A stretch of DNA of 6,407 bases from CAZIDL01 sp964537825 (lineage in GTDB: Bacteria > Bacteroidota > Bacteroidia > Flavobacteriales_D > CAYVSK01), in NCBI GenBank assembly GCA_964537825.1, contig CAZIDL010000103.1, forward strand, positions 1 to 6,407, in the 5' to 3' direction. The notes under the pieces were generated by a model. That model was not told the DNA's origin and searched no databases. It worked only from the letters and a program-made list of their open reading frames with translations. The translations under genes and the position numbers were made by a program. This document shows positions 1 through 6,407 of the stretch, in pieces (the stretch's first letter is position 1; each line of letters begins with the position of its first letter).

Positions 1-1027
1 CTGCAACCTCCACCCGCTCATGGTTCTCGCCGGATGGCGTATAATCGGTCCAGCCCGTCCCGTTGTCGGAGAAGAAGACCCTGCCACCTCCCCGGGCTCC
101 GGCATCAGCTCCCGAATAAATGTTCTTGGTGCTGCCTACCCAGATCGTATTGTCGGCCCCTATTTCGATATCAGCGGGAGCATAAGGTGCTCCGTTCGGT
201 GCATCGGGAAGGACCTGGGACCAGGTGCTCCCCCCGTCCGTCGATCGCTGGAGTCCTTCGTTAGCAGTATGAAAGACCCCCATGTAATGGGAGCCGCTCA
301 CCGCTGCATAGATCGTACTGCTTCCGCTTTCATCCCTTACAGCCAGGTCGTTCACGTAATAGAAATCGTCCGTGGAGGCGATCTGGTTCCATGAGCTCCC
401 TCCGTCCGTCGACTTCCAGATTCCTTGTCCCCGGCTCGTGCCTCCACCGAGTTGCTCACCGGTCCCCACGTAAAAAGTTTGCGGATCGTTGGGATCATAG
501 GCGATGCAGGTCACAGCGATGTTCTTCCAGAAGTCGTTCACGTTCTGCCAGGAAGAGCTTGAGGAGGTAATGTCGCTATTGTACCAAAGGCCTCCGGTCA
601 CCCCACCGGCCCAGACTTTCGTGTTGGTGCCGTCGTTGGGGTCGAACATGATCGCACGGGTCCGCCCCCCCACATTGTCCGGTCCGCGCTCCGTCCATGC
701 TGTGGAACTTCTTCCGGCCCCCTGATCTTCCTCGTTCAAACGGGCCAGGATCCGGGGGATCGCTTCAGGGGTCGGTCGCTTGAGGGTAGGGTCCATCGTT
801 GCCAGGAAATGCTGCCGCATGGCAGGTCCCGGAGGTTCTTCGTCAGGGCGGACCCCCCTTACCTCTGGATCTTTGCCGGATCGTTCGGCCAGGTATTCCT
901 CGTAAGCCTCCCGTGAACTTCCTTCTTTGCCTTCTTCCTTGATCCCGATGTAGACCGCAGCGAACAGAAAGCCGATCCCGCAAAGGAGAAGACCCTTTTT
1001 CCAAAGGTTTTGGAGCAAGTTTCCCAT
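1..1027 (-). CDS. Secreted BNR-repeat / sortilin-like (VPS10-type) protein, 3' end cut by the window edge
   Basis: I see an uninterrupted reading frame of 342 codons running from the ATG at 1027-1025 off the left edge. Residues 1-11 are short and basic (LWKK). Residues 12-29 are hydrophobic (GLLLCGIGFLFAAVYIGI), so this is a signal peptide or an N-terminal anchor; LFAA|VY is a possible cleavage site. An acidic low-complexity linker follows to about residue 108. From residue 111 the chain reads WTERGPDNVGGRTRAIMFDP, then VWAGGVTGGLWY (138-149) and DPQTFYVGTGE (181-191), wording I know from large Bacteroidota exoproteins with sortilin/BNR propellers. Three Asp-box-like turns are visible: STDGGSSW (206-213), STDGGSTW (262-269) and SDNGTGW (320-326). 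Related proteins are often around 1000 residues and end in a type IX secretion sorting domain, which would lie outside the window. The Asp boxes indicate a propeller fold, not enzymatic activity; the substrate is unknown. No Shine-Dalgarno sequence precedes the ATG. The gene diverges from the phosphatase gene. Confidence 0.87.
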   Translation of the reverse strand, partial: MGNLLQNLWKKGLLLCGIGFLFAAVYIGIKEEGKEGSSREAYEEYLAERSGKDPEVRGVRPDEEPPGPAMRQHFLATMDPTLKRPTPEAIPRILARLNEEDQGAGRSSTAWTERGPDNVGGRTRAIMFDPNDGTNTKVWAGGVTGGLWYNSDITSSSSSWQNVNDFWKNIAVTCIAYDPNDPQTFYVGTGEQLGGGTSRGQGIWKSTDGGSSWNQIASTDDFYYVNDLAVRDESGSSTIYAAVSGSHYMGVFHTANEGLQRSTDGGSTWSQVLPDAPNGAPYAPADIEIGADNTIWVGSTKNIYSGADAGARGGGRVFFSDNGTGWTDYTPSGENHERVEVA

Positions 1028-1028
1028 A

Positions 1029-1049
1029 AAAAAAGCGGGCGACTTTTTT
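1029..1049 (-). promoter_or_regulatory. A/T-tract hairpin directly before the BNR-gene start codon
   Basis: AAAAAAG at 1029-1035 is complementary to CTTTTTT at 1043-1049, giving a 7-bp stem with a 7-base GC-rich loop. On the minus strand the stem ends one base before the ATG, so the start codon of the BNR gene follows a run of seven U in the mRNA. The stem is almost all A-U and therefore weak. It could modulate ribosome access, or the A-tracts could simply bend the promoter DNA. The complementarity is seen; the function is inferred. Confidence 0.25.
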
Positions 1050-1059
1050 GCGAAGCTAT

Positions 1060-1067
1060 CAAAGATG
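1060..1067 (-). promoter_or_regulatory. Possible Bacteroidota-type -7 promoter element for the BNR gene
   Basis: Read on the minus strand the octamer is CATCTTTG, matching five of the six fixed positions of the Bacteroidota -7 consensus TAnnTTTG. It sits about 33 bases upstream of the BNR-protein ATG, which would leave a leader of roughly 25 bases. A clear TTG at the -33 position is lacking, so this is a weak call based on one box. Confidence 0.22.
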
Positions 1068-1079
1068 CTTCCTGAAAAG

Positions 1080-1096
1080 AAGGACTGCAGTTCCTT
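1080..1096. repeat. Imperfect palindrome in the divergent intergenic region
   Basis: AAGGACTGCAGTTCCTT has 5-base arms AAGGA and TCCTT around a centre containing the exact palindrome ACTGCAGT (1084-1091). The two symmetries are out of register by one base. Flanking bases add partial symmetry (GAA at 1074-1076 against TTC at 1098-1100). It lies between the two divergent start codons and upstream of both, so it could be an operator shared by both genes, but no regulator is encoded here and a 17-base imperfect palindrome can arise by chance. Confidence 0.3.
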
Positions 1097-1130
1097 GTTC
1101 AGTCCCTATGGCCGTTCTATATTGCAGAAC

Positions 1131-4100
1131 ATGGAAATGCCGGGGAGTCGCGAGTTGAAAAAAAGAGGGTGCATTGCATTTTTCGTTCTCACCCTCAGTT
1201 CTATGTTCCTTGGAACCTCCGCCCAGACCTTTCCACCGCAGGTTACGCCTTTCACTTCTCAGGAACTCGGTGAGCATCCCCAGGCTTTTAGTGTAGAGCG
1301 GCTTTCCGGAGGACGCACCGCTTTTGGGGTGGGTAGCAACGTGATGGTCCATCATGGGGAAGGGTTCTCGAAGCTGAGCTTCGGATGGGGGGTCTCCATA
1401 ACAGCCATGCGGAGGGATCAAAAGGGACGCCTTTTCATCGGTGGGGATTCGAAGATGGGAGTGATCGTTCCGGACAGCTCGGGTGAGCTCGTTTTTCGGT
1501 CCCTTCTGCCCCTTTTACCTGATTCCCTGCGGGACACCGGTCCCATTTGGAATATCAGTACGGTGCCTTTCGATGAAAAAGGAGGAGGGGTCTATTTCAA
1601 CGCTTTCGATCAGGTCTTTCGCTTCGATGGCGACTCTATCACGCGGATCCTCCCGAAGGACAAGTTCTACATGATGCATGATATGGATGGAACCCCTATC
1701 ATCCAGGATGATGATGAAGGACTTTATCGGCTCCTGGGGGATCGAAAGAAGCAATTACCTGCTCCCAAGGAATTGACCCCGAACGACGACATCGGCGTGA
1801 CCGGACTCTTGCCGCTTCATGGAAGTGAAGCGGAATGGATCGTTCTTACCGATCGCTCCGGCCTCAAGCGTTACGATCCGGAAAAGGGTACTGTTGGGCC
1901 ATTCCCCAGTGATGAGAGCGAACGTCGAAAGGTCTGGGGGATCCTCAAGGAGGAACGGGTGTTCTCTGGAGCTTCCCTGAAGCCGGAACGGAACCCTTAT
2001 GGAGCGGCCTATGCCGTCGGTACCATGCAGGGTGGTGTTCGTTTGCTGGGGCCAGAGGGAGGATGCGTTGCTCATATAACCACGACGGAAGGGCTCCCTT
2101 CTCCTATGGTCTGGGACTTGGAGGTGGATCGGCGCGGGAACTTATGGGCGGCGACCAACGATGGGATCGCGCTGATCCATACCGGAACCCCTTTCACCCG
2201 GCTGGATAAGGGGTCGAGCTTCGATGGCGGCATCAACGATATCGATCGATCAGCAGGAGGAACGTTGGTGATGGCCACTTCGCAAGGGGTTTGGTCCTGG
2301 AAAGGAGCAAAGGACGGGTTTGAACGGATCCCGGGAACGCAGGAGCAATGCATGGGCGTCATTCCTTTCAGGGATGGAATTCTTATCGCGGGAGAAAAGC
2401 GGCTTTTGTACAGCGATAGGCAAGGTCCGGCCCGTGAGATCGCGGATCCTGACCTGGACAACTCAGGCCCGATGGACCTGACCGAGCTTCCTTATTCCGA
2501 AAGGATCCTGTTCGGGGGGCAGCTCGGGCTTTATGTGCACCGCCGCAAGAGTTCCGGAAATTGGGAACGGGAGATCGAGGTCTCCGAACGTGCTGCAGGG
2601 GATCTACCCTGGGTCGGTTACGGTCGGACCGGGCTTCCTGCGGATTCTATCCGGCTATGGGGAGGAAAGCGTGTAGGAGGGGCGCTTGCCGTACGGACCG
2701 ATACGTCCTTTTCAGGGACCGAATTGATCCGCTATGACAGTACGGACGGATTGCCTAAGGGGCCTGTGGTCGTCTTTCAGGATCCCTGGAAGGAGGCATC
2801 CTGCCTTTTCGGGACCAAAGAGGGGCTTTACCGATTCGATGGTGAAGGGTTCGAAGAAGCTTGCAGCCGTGGCCGAGCGTTCTGCGGAAAGGAAAAGCTT
2901 CCGATCCTCGAAAAAGGGCACGGCGGACGGATCTGGACCCTTAAAGGGGAGCGAAGGATCGTACTGATGCGCCCGGAAGGGGAAAAATATGAGGCGGACA
3001 GCGTCCCTTTCAATGCGCTGGATATCGGAGAGGTCCGTGCCATCCATCCGGATGGAGAAAAGGTCTGGATCGGGGGAGATCAGGGAGCAGCATGTTATCA
3101 TCCGAACATGAAGCTTTCCTATGATCGGGAATGGACCTGCCGTTTGCTGGAGGTCGTCGGTAGTGAGGACAGCTTGCTCTTCGGTGGGAGTTATTCGATC
3201 CCTCGAGCGGGTGGGTTCCTCGGACGTTTGCCAGTGAACGAGCAACCGGCGGATAGGGTGCCGATGCTCCCTTACGGGAAGAACAGGATGGAGTTCCGCT
3301 TCGCAGCCCCCTTTCCGGACCGTCAGGATGCCGTCACCTATAGCTACAAGCTCGAAGGTTTCGACACGAGTTGGAGCAAATGGGAGAAGGAAACAAAGAA
3401 AGAATATACGAACCTCGATGAAGGGGCTTACTGCTTTCGGGTCAGGGCACGGAACATATACGGCCGAACCAGCAGTACCGCTGCTTATCGCTTTCGCATT
3501 CTCGCGCCTTGGTATCGCAGCAACTGGGCCTATGCAGGTTACGGAGTCGCTGCTTTCCTTTTCATCTGGGTAGTGGCTTGGGCCAACGGAAGGCGTTTGG
3601 CCGCCCAGAAACGGCGCCTGGAGAAGGTCGTTCAAGAGCGGACCCGCGAGATCCGGGCTGAAAAGGAAAAGACGGAAAAGGCCCACGAACAGCTTTCAGA
3701 AGCTCATCGAGAGATCACGGACAGCATCGATTATGCGCAGAAGATCCAATCTGCGCTCTTGGCATCGAGGCTTTCATTTCCGGAAAAAGCGCCGGCCCAT
3801 TTCATTCTTTTTAAACCGCAATTCCGCGTTTCGGGGGATTTTTATTGGATGAAGGAACACGAGGGGAACCTCTATTTCGCCGCCGTCGATTGCACGGGCC
3901 ATGGTGTTCCGGGCGCATTCATGTCCATGCTCGGTATTTCCTTGTTGAACGAAGTTTTGGCCAATCATGGGGATATAGGGGCCGGGGAACTCTTGACCCT
4001 TCTTCGCGATCGGGTCGAGCGGGAACTAGGTGGGGAGAACGAAGGTGAACATGCGCGCGATGGGATGGACGCGGCATTGGTGAAGCTTCCCCTTGCGAAT

Positions 4101-4583
4101 GGAAAGAACGATGGATCCGAAGCGAACGCCAACGCCATGATGGTGGAGTTCGCCGGTGCCAACAATCCCCTTTACGTTATCCGCGAAGGTATCGCCGAGG
4201 AGCTTTTTGAGAATGGGTTCGGAGATCCCTCCGGAAAAGAACGTCTCCGTCCCTTCAAGAAGCGTTCGGACGGCATCGAGGTCGCTGCTGAAAGGAAGAG
4301 CGTTGGTTATAACGAGTTCGATCGGACCCCTTTTTCCAGCGTATCCCTTCGGCTGCAAAGAGGAGATATGCTCTACCTCTTTTCCGACGGCTATGCCGAT
4401 CAGTTCGGCGGTCCTCAGGGCAAAAAGTTCCGTTATGGCCCTTTCAAGGAACTATTGGTGAATATCCACGGAAAGGGGCTGGAGGACCAGAAAGCGATCC
4501 TGGACCGCACGTTCGAGGATTGGAAGGACCAATCCCAACAGGAACAGGTGGATGATGTGCTGGTGATGGGCATCCGGCTTTGA
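1131..4583 (+). CDS. Membrane sensor protein: beta-propeller + Y_Y_Y domain + SpoIIE-type PP2C phosphatase
   Basis: A complete 1150-residue transmembrane receptor that probably senses a signal outside the cytoplasm and dephosphorylates a serine/threonine-phosphorylated cytoplasmic partner. Order: signal peptide 1-31 (basic KKR, hydrophobic core, TSA|Q); Reg_prop-like propeller blades, clearest at about 88-112, 320-349 (EGLPSPMVWDLEVD then GNLWAATNDG), 362-392, 537-575 and 633-660; Y_Y_Y domain about 718-790 (YSYKLEGFDTSWSKW); membrane helix about 800-818; charged coiled coil about 821-875; then the DSIDYAQKIQSALL lead-in and a SpoIIE/RsbU-like PP2C domain to the C-terminus. Metal-site acidic motifs are intact: SGDFYW (D903), VDCTGHGVPGAF (D920), DGMDAAL (D977, D980), FSDGYADQFGG (D1086), VDDVLVMGI (D1141, D1142). 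There is no histidine kinase, receiver or DNA-binding domain. The frame opens at 1065, but I chose ATG 1131 because the signal peptide begins there; ATG 1137 is equally possible. Neither has a strong Shine-Dalgarno. The partner and ligand are unknown. Confidence 0.93.
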   Translation: MEMPGSRELKKRGCIAFFVLTLSSMFLGTSAQTFPPQVTPFTSQELGEHPQAFSVERLSGGRTAFGVGSNVMVHHGEGFSKLSFGWGVSITAMRRDQKGRLFIGGDSKMGVIVPDSSGELVFRSLLPLLPDSLRDTGPIWNISTVPFDEKGGGVYFNAFDQVFRFDGDSITRILPKDKFYMMHDMDGTPIIQDDDEGLYRLLGDRKKQLPAPKELTPNDDIGVTGLLPLHGSEAEWIVLTDRSGLKRYDPEKGTVGPFPSDESERRKVWGILKEERVFSGASLKPERNPYGAAYAVGTMQGGVRLLGPEGGCVAHITTTEGLPSPMVWDLEVDRRGNLWAATNDGIALIHTGTPFTRLDKGSSFDGGINDIDRSAGGTLVMATSQGVWSWKGAKDGFERIPGTQEQCMGVIPFRDGILIAGEKRLLYSDRQGPAREIADPDLDNSGPMDLTELPYSERILFGGQLGLYVHRRKSSGNWEREIEVSERAAGDLPWVGYGRTGLPADSIRLWGGKRVGGALAVRTDTSFSGTELIRYDSTDGLPKGPVVVFQDPWKEASCLFGTKEGLYRFDGEGFEEACSRGRAFCGKEKLPILEKGHGGRIWTLKGERRIVLMRPEGEKYEADSVPFNALDIGEVRAIHPDGEKVWIGGDQGAACYHPNMKLSYDREWTCRLLEVVGSEDSLLFGGSYSIPRAGGFLGRLPVNEQPADRVPMLPYGKNRMEFRFAAPFPDRQDAVTYSYKLEGFDTSWSKWEKETKKEYTNLDEGAYCFRVRARNIYGRTSSTAAYRFRILAPWYRSNWAYAGYGVAAFLFIWVVAWANGRRLAAQKRRLEKVVQERTREIRAEKEKTEKAHEQLSEAHREITDSIDYAQKIQSALLASRLSFPEKAPAHFILFKPQFRVSGDFYWMKEHEGNLYFAAVDCTGHGVPGAFMSMLGISLLNEVLANHGDIGAGELLTLLRDRVERELGGENEGEHARDGMDAALVKLPLANGKNDGSEANANAMMVEFAGANNPLYVIREGIAEELFENGFGDPSGKERLRPFKKRSDGIEVAAERKSVGYNEFDRTPFSSVSLRLQRGDMLYLFSDGYADQFGGPQGKKFRYGPFKELLVNIHGKGLEDQKAILDRTFEDWKDQSQQEQVDDVLVMGIRL

Positions 4584-4598
4584 TGCCTTTCCAAAGCC
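4569..4598. terminator. Two overlapping short hairpins at the convergent gene ends, possible weak bidirectional terminator
   Basis: Stem A pairs GGCATC (4569-4574) with GATGCC (4582-4587), with a 7-base loop, and on the plus strand is followed by TTT only. Stem B pairs GGCTTTG (4576-4582) with CAAAGCC (4592-4598), 7 perfect base pairs with a 9-base loop. The two share bases and cannot both form. They span the stop codon of the phosphatase gene (4581-4583) and lie just beyond the stop of typA (4603-4605) on the other strand. A plus-strand T-run occurs at 4611-4615 but is about 12 bases past stem B, and there is no T-run on the minus strand, so neither is a textbook intrinsic terminator. Confidence 0.33.
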
Positions 4599-4602
4599 AG
4601 TG

Positions 4603-6407
4603 CTAAGCCTCCTTTTTCTCCGCTCGCTGCTCCCGCTTCCGTGCTGACTCGCTGAGCTGTATCTTTCGCATGCGGAGGGACCTGGGAGTGACCTCCACGT
4701 ATTCGTCCGCAACGATATGTTCCATGGCCTCCTCGAGAGAGAACTTGGTGGCCGGAGCGATGTTGATCTTTTCGTCAGCTCCGGAGGAGCGCATGTTCGT
4801 CAGTTTCTTCCCCTTCGTGACGTTGAGCGTCAGATCTTCATGGCGCGTGCTCTCACCTACGACCTGGCCGGCATAGACCTCCTCGTTGGGGTCGATGAAG
4901 AAACGGCCGCGGTCCTGGAGTTTGTTGAGGGCATGGGCTGTTGCTGTCCCGGTCTCCATGGATATCAGGGATCCTTTCCGCTCTTGCTGCATATCCCCTT
5001 TCCAGGGCTCGAAGCCATCGAAACGGTGGAAGATCATCGCTTCGCCCCCGGTCATCGTAAGGACGGGGTTCGTGAGGCCGATGAGCCCCCGTGCGGGGAT
5101 CCGGAATTCCAGGTCCACGCGTCCGTCCTGCTTCTTCTCCATGTTCAGCAATTCGCCTTTCCGCTGGTTGACCATTTCTATCACCTGGCCGGAACTCTCC
5201 TCGGTCACATTGTTGACGTGAAGGACTTCGATGGGTTCGTGCTTCACCCCTTCGACCTCCTTGATCAGCACGCGTGGCTGCCCCAATTGCAATTCGTAGC
5301 CTTCCCGCCGCATCGTTTCGATAAGGATGGAAAGGTGGAGCACTCCCCGGCCATAGACTAACATATCATCCCCGCCTTCGCCTTCTTCCACCTGCAATGC
5401 CAGGTTCTTCTCGGTCTCCTTGAAAAGTCGGTCCTTGATATGGCGGGAGGTGACATAACTCCCTTCTTTCCCGTAGAAAGGTGAATCGTTCACCGTGAAG
5501 AGCATGCTCATGGAAGGTTCGTCCACCTTGATGGGGGTCAACCCTTCGGGTTCTTCAGAGTCCGCGATCGTATCGCCGATGTCGAAGGATTCGAGGCCTA
5601 CGATGGCCACCAGCTCACCGCTCTTCACTTCCCCTTGGGCCCGCTCCTTTCCCAGCCCTTCGAAAACATAAAGCTCTTTGACGGTAGAGGTGTGGACCTT
5701 TCCGTCGCGATGGACGATCGAAACGCGTTGACCTTCCTGCAGGGACCCTCTGTGGATCCGCCCGATGGCGATGCGGCCGGTGTATGAGGAATAGTCGAGC
5801 GAACTGACCCGCATCTGTAAACTGCCTTCCCGTTCTTCAGGGGGATCGAACTCCTTGAGGATCGTATCCAGAAGGAAGGAGACATCATTGCTCGGGTTCT
5901 TCCACTCGGGTCCCATCCATCCTTCCTTCGAGGAGCCGTAGACCGTCACGTATTCGAGCTGTTCGTCCGAAGCATCGAGGTTGAACATGAGCTCGAAAAG
6001 CTCTTCGCTCACGCGGTCAGGGTCCCGATCGGGACGGTCGACCTTGTTGATGACGACGATCGGCTTCAAACCGAGCTCGAGGGCTTTTTGCAGAACGAAA
6101 CGCGTTTGGGGCATTGGACCTTCAGCCGCATCCAGGAGCAGGAGGACTCCGTCAGCCATGTTGAGGACCCGTTCCACTTCTCCTCCGAAATCGGAGTGGC
6201 CAGGTGTGTCGATGAAATTGATCTTGACCCCTTCGTAGCGCACGGCCACGTTCTTGGAGAGGATCGTGATCCCCCGCTCCCGTTCCAGGTCGTTGGAATC
6301 GAGGACGAGTTCGTTCACGTCCTGGCCTTCGCGGAAGACCTTGGCCTGATGGAGGAGTTTGTCCATGAGGGTGGTCTTCCCGTGATCCACGTGGGCGATG
6401 ATGGCGA
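4603..6407 (-). CDS. typA: Ribosome-associated translational GTPase TypA/BipA, N-terminus cut by the window edge
   Basis: TypA/BipA is an EF-G-like GTPase that binds the ribosome and is linked in other bacteria to 50S assembly and growth under stress, including cold. About 600 codons are present. GTPase motifs are intact: G1 AHVDHGKTT (about 6396-6370), switch I RERGITI, G3 DTPGHSDFGGEVERV and G4 NKVD; the G5 region reads GSSKEGW. Domain II and the EF-G-like domains III and V follow (RVSSLDYSSYTGRIAIGRI; FRIPARGLIGL). The BipA-specific C-terminal domain is recognisable: YAGQVVGE, KGKKLTNMRSSGADE and VEVTPRSLRMRK, then a highly charged tail. The family is usually about 600-615 residues, so only some 8 residues are missing. 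The GTG at 6390-6388 is the valine inside G1, not the start, because the frame continues upstream through AIIAH to the edge. It converges on the phosphatase gene with a 19-bp gap; there is no sign of a functional link. No frameshift or missing motif. Confidence 0.96.
   Translation of the reverse strand, partial: AIIAHVDHGKTTLMDKLLHQAKVFREGQDVNELVLDSNDLERERGITILSKNVAVRYEGVKINFIDTPGHSDFGGEVERVLNMADGVLLLLDAAEGPMPQTRFVLQKALELGLKPIVVINKVDRPDRDPDRVSEELFELMFNLDASDEQLEYVTVYGSSKEGWMGPEWKNPSNDVSFLLDTILKEFDPPEEREGSLQMRVSSLDYSSYTGRIAIGRIHRGSLQEGQRVSIVHRDGKVHTSTVKELYVFEGLGKERAQGEVKSGELVAIVGLESFDIGDTIADSEEPEGLTPIKVDEPSMSMLFTVNDSPFYGKEGSYVTSRHIKDRLFKETEKNLALQVEEGEGGDDMLVYGRGVLHLSILIETMRREGYELQLGQPRVLIKEVEGVKHEPIEVLHVNNVTEESSGQVIEMVNQRKGELLNMEKKQDGRVDLEFRIPARGLIGLTNPVLTMTGGEAMIFHRFDGFEPWKGDMQQERKGSLISMETGTATAHALNKLQDRGRFFIDPNEEVYAGQVVGESTRHEDLTLNVTKGKKLTNMRSSGADEKINIAPATKFSLEEAMEHIVADEYVEVTPRSLRMRKIQLSESARKREQRAEKKEA

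Noticed and set aside
12..29. Lipoprotein signal (Cys in LLLCG) at protein residues 12-17 of the BNR protein
   Set aside because: The residue before the cysteine is leucine, whereas a lipobox needs a small residue there.
1095..1124. Possible plus-strand promoter: TTG at 1095-1097 and TATATTG at 1118-1124
   Set aside because: The spacing is about right, but the second box is one base short of TAnnTTTG and transcription would begin at or inside the start codon, which would require a leaderless message.
2712..3686. A 324-codon open frame on the minus strand opposite the sensor gene
   Set aside because: It lies wholly inside the convincing phosphatase gene, its translation is rich in Pro, Arg and Ser with no recognisable domain, and it is the kind of shadow frame that GC-rich coding sequence produces.
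4717..5361. A 214-codon open frame on the plus strand opposite typA
   Set aside because: It is antisense to conserved typA domains, and its His/Phe/Leu-rich translation resembles no family I know.
6388..6390. GTG as the start codon of typA
   Set aside because: It encodes the valine of the conserved AHVDHGKTT nucleotide-binding motif, and the frame continues upstream with the expected family sequence to the window edge.
1..6407. tRNA, rRNA, CRISPR, insertion sequence, riboswitch or phage features
   Set aside because: The window is almost entirely filled by three coding regions and the two intergenic gaps (103 and 19 bp) are too short and show none of these structures.

Overview
The window looks like a piece of a Bacteroidota chromosome. 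Three things suggest this: a propeller/Y_Y_Y sensor fused to a SpoIIE-type phosphatase, a secreted BNR-repeat protein of the type often exported by type IX secretion, and a BipA/TypA GTPase with Bacteroidota-like wording. GC content, judged from a few sampled lines, is about 55-60%, which is high for that phylum. I cannot place it more finely; a Flavobacteriales/Cryomorphaceae-like lineage is a guess.

Layout. Positions 1-1027 (minus) hold the first 342 codons of a large secreted BNR/sortilin-like protein whose 3' end lies left of the window. A 103-bp divergent intergenic region (1028-1130) follows; it carries a quasi-palindrome and an A/T-tract hairpin. Positions 1131-4583 (plus) encode one complete protein of 1150 residues: signal peptide, periplasmic beta-propeller, Y_Y_Y domain, one membrane segment, coiled coil and cytoplasmic PP2C/SpoIIE phosphatase. 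After a 19-bp convergent gap with two competing short hairpins, 4603-6407 (minus) is typA/bipA, complete at its C-terminus and missing only a few N-terminal residues beyond the right edge.

Coding density is very high and no stretch over about 100 bp is without a gene. I see no tRNA, rRNA, CRISPR array, insertion sequence, attachment site or sign of recent transfer. The three genes do not form one operon: the first two diverge and the last two converge. The phosphatase is the only gene here that suggests a specific signalling role, converting an extracytoplasmic signal into dephosphorylation of an unidentified cytoplasmic partner. I do not see convincing evidence of an undescribed system; the points worth a second look are the domain wiring of that sensor phosphatase and the small regulatory-looking structures between the genes.
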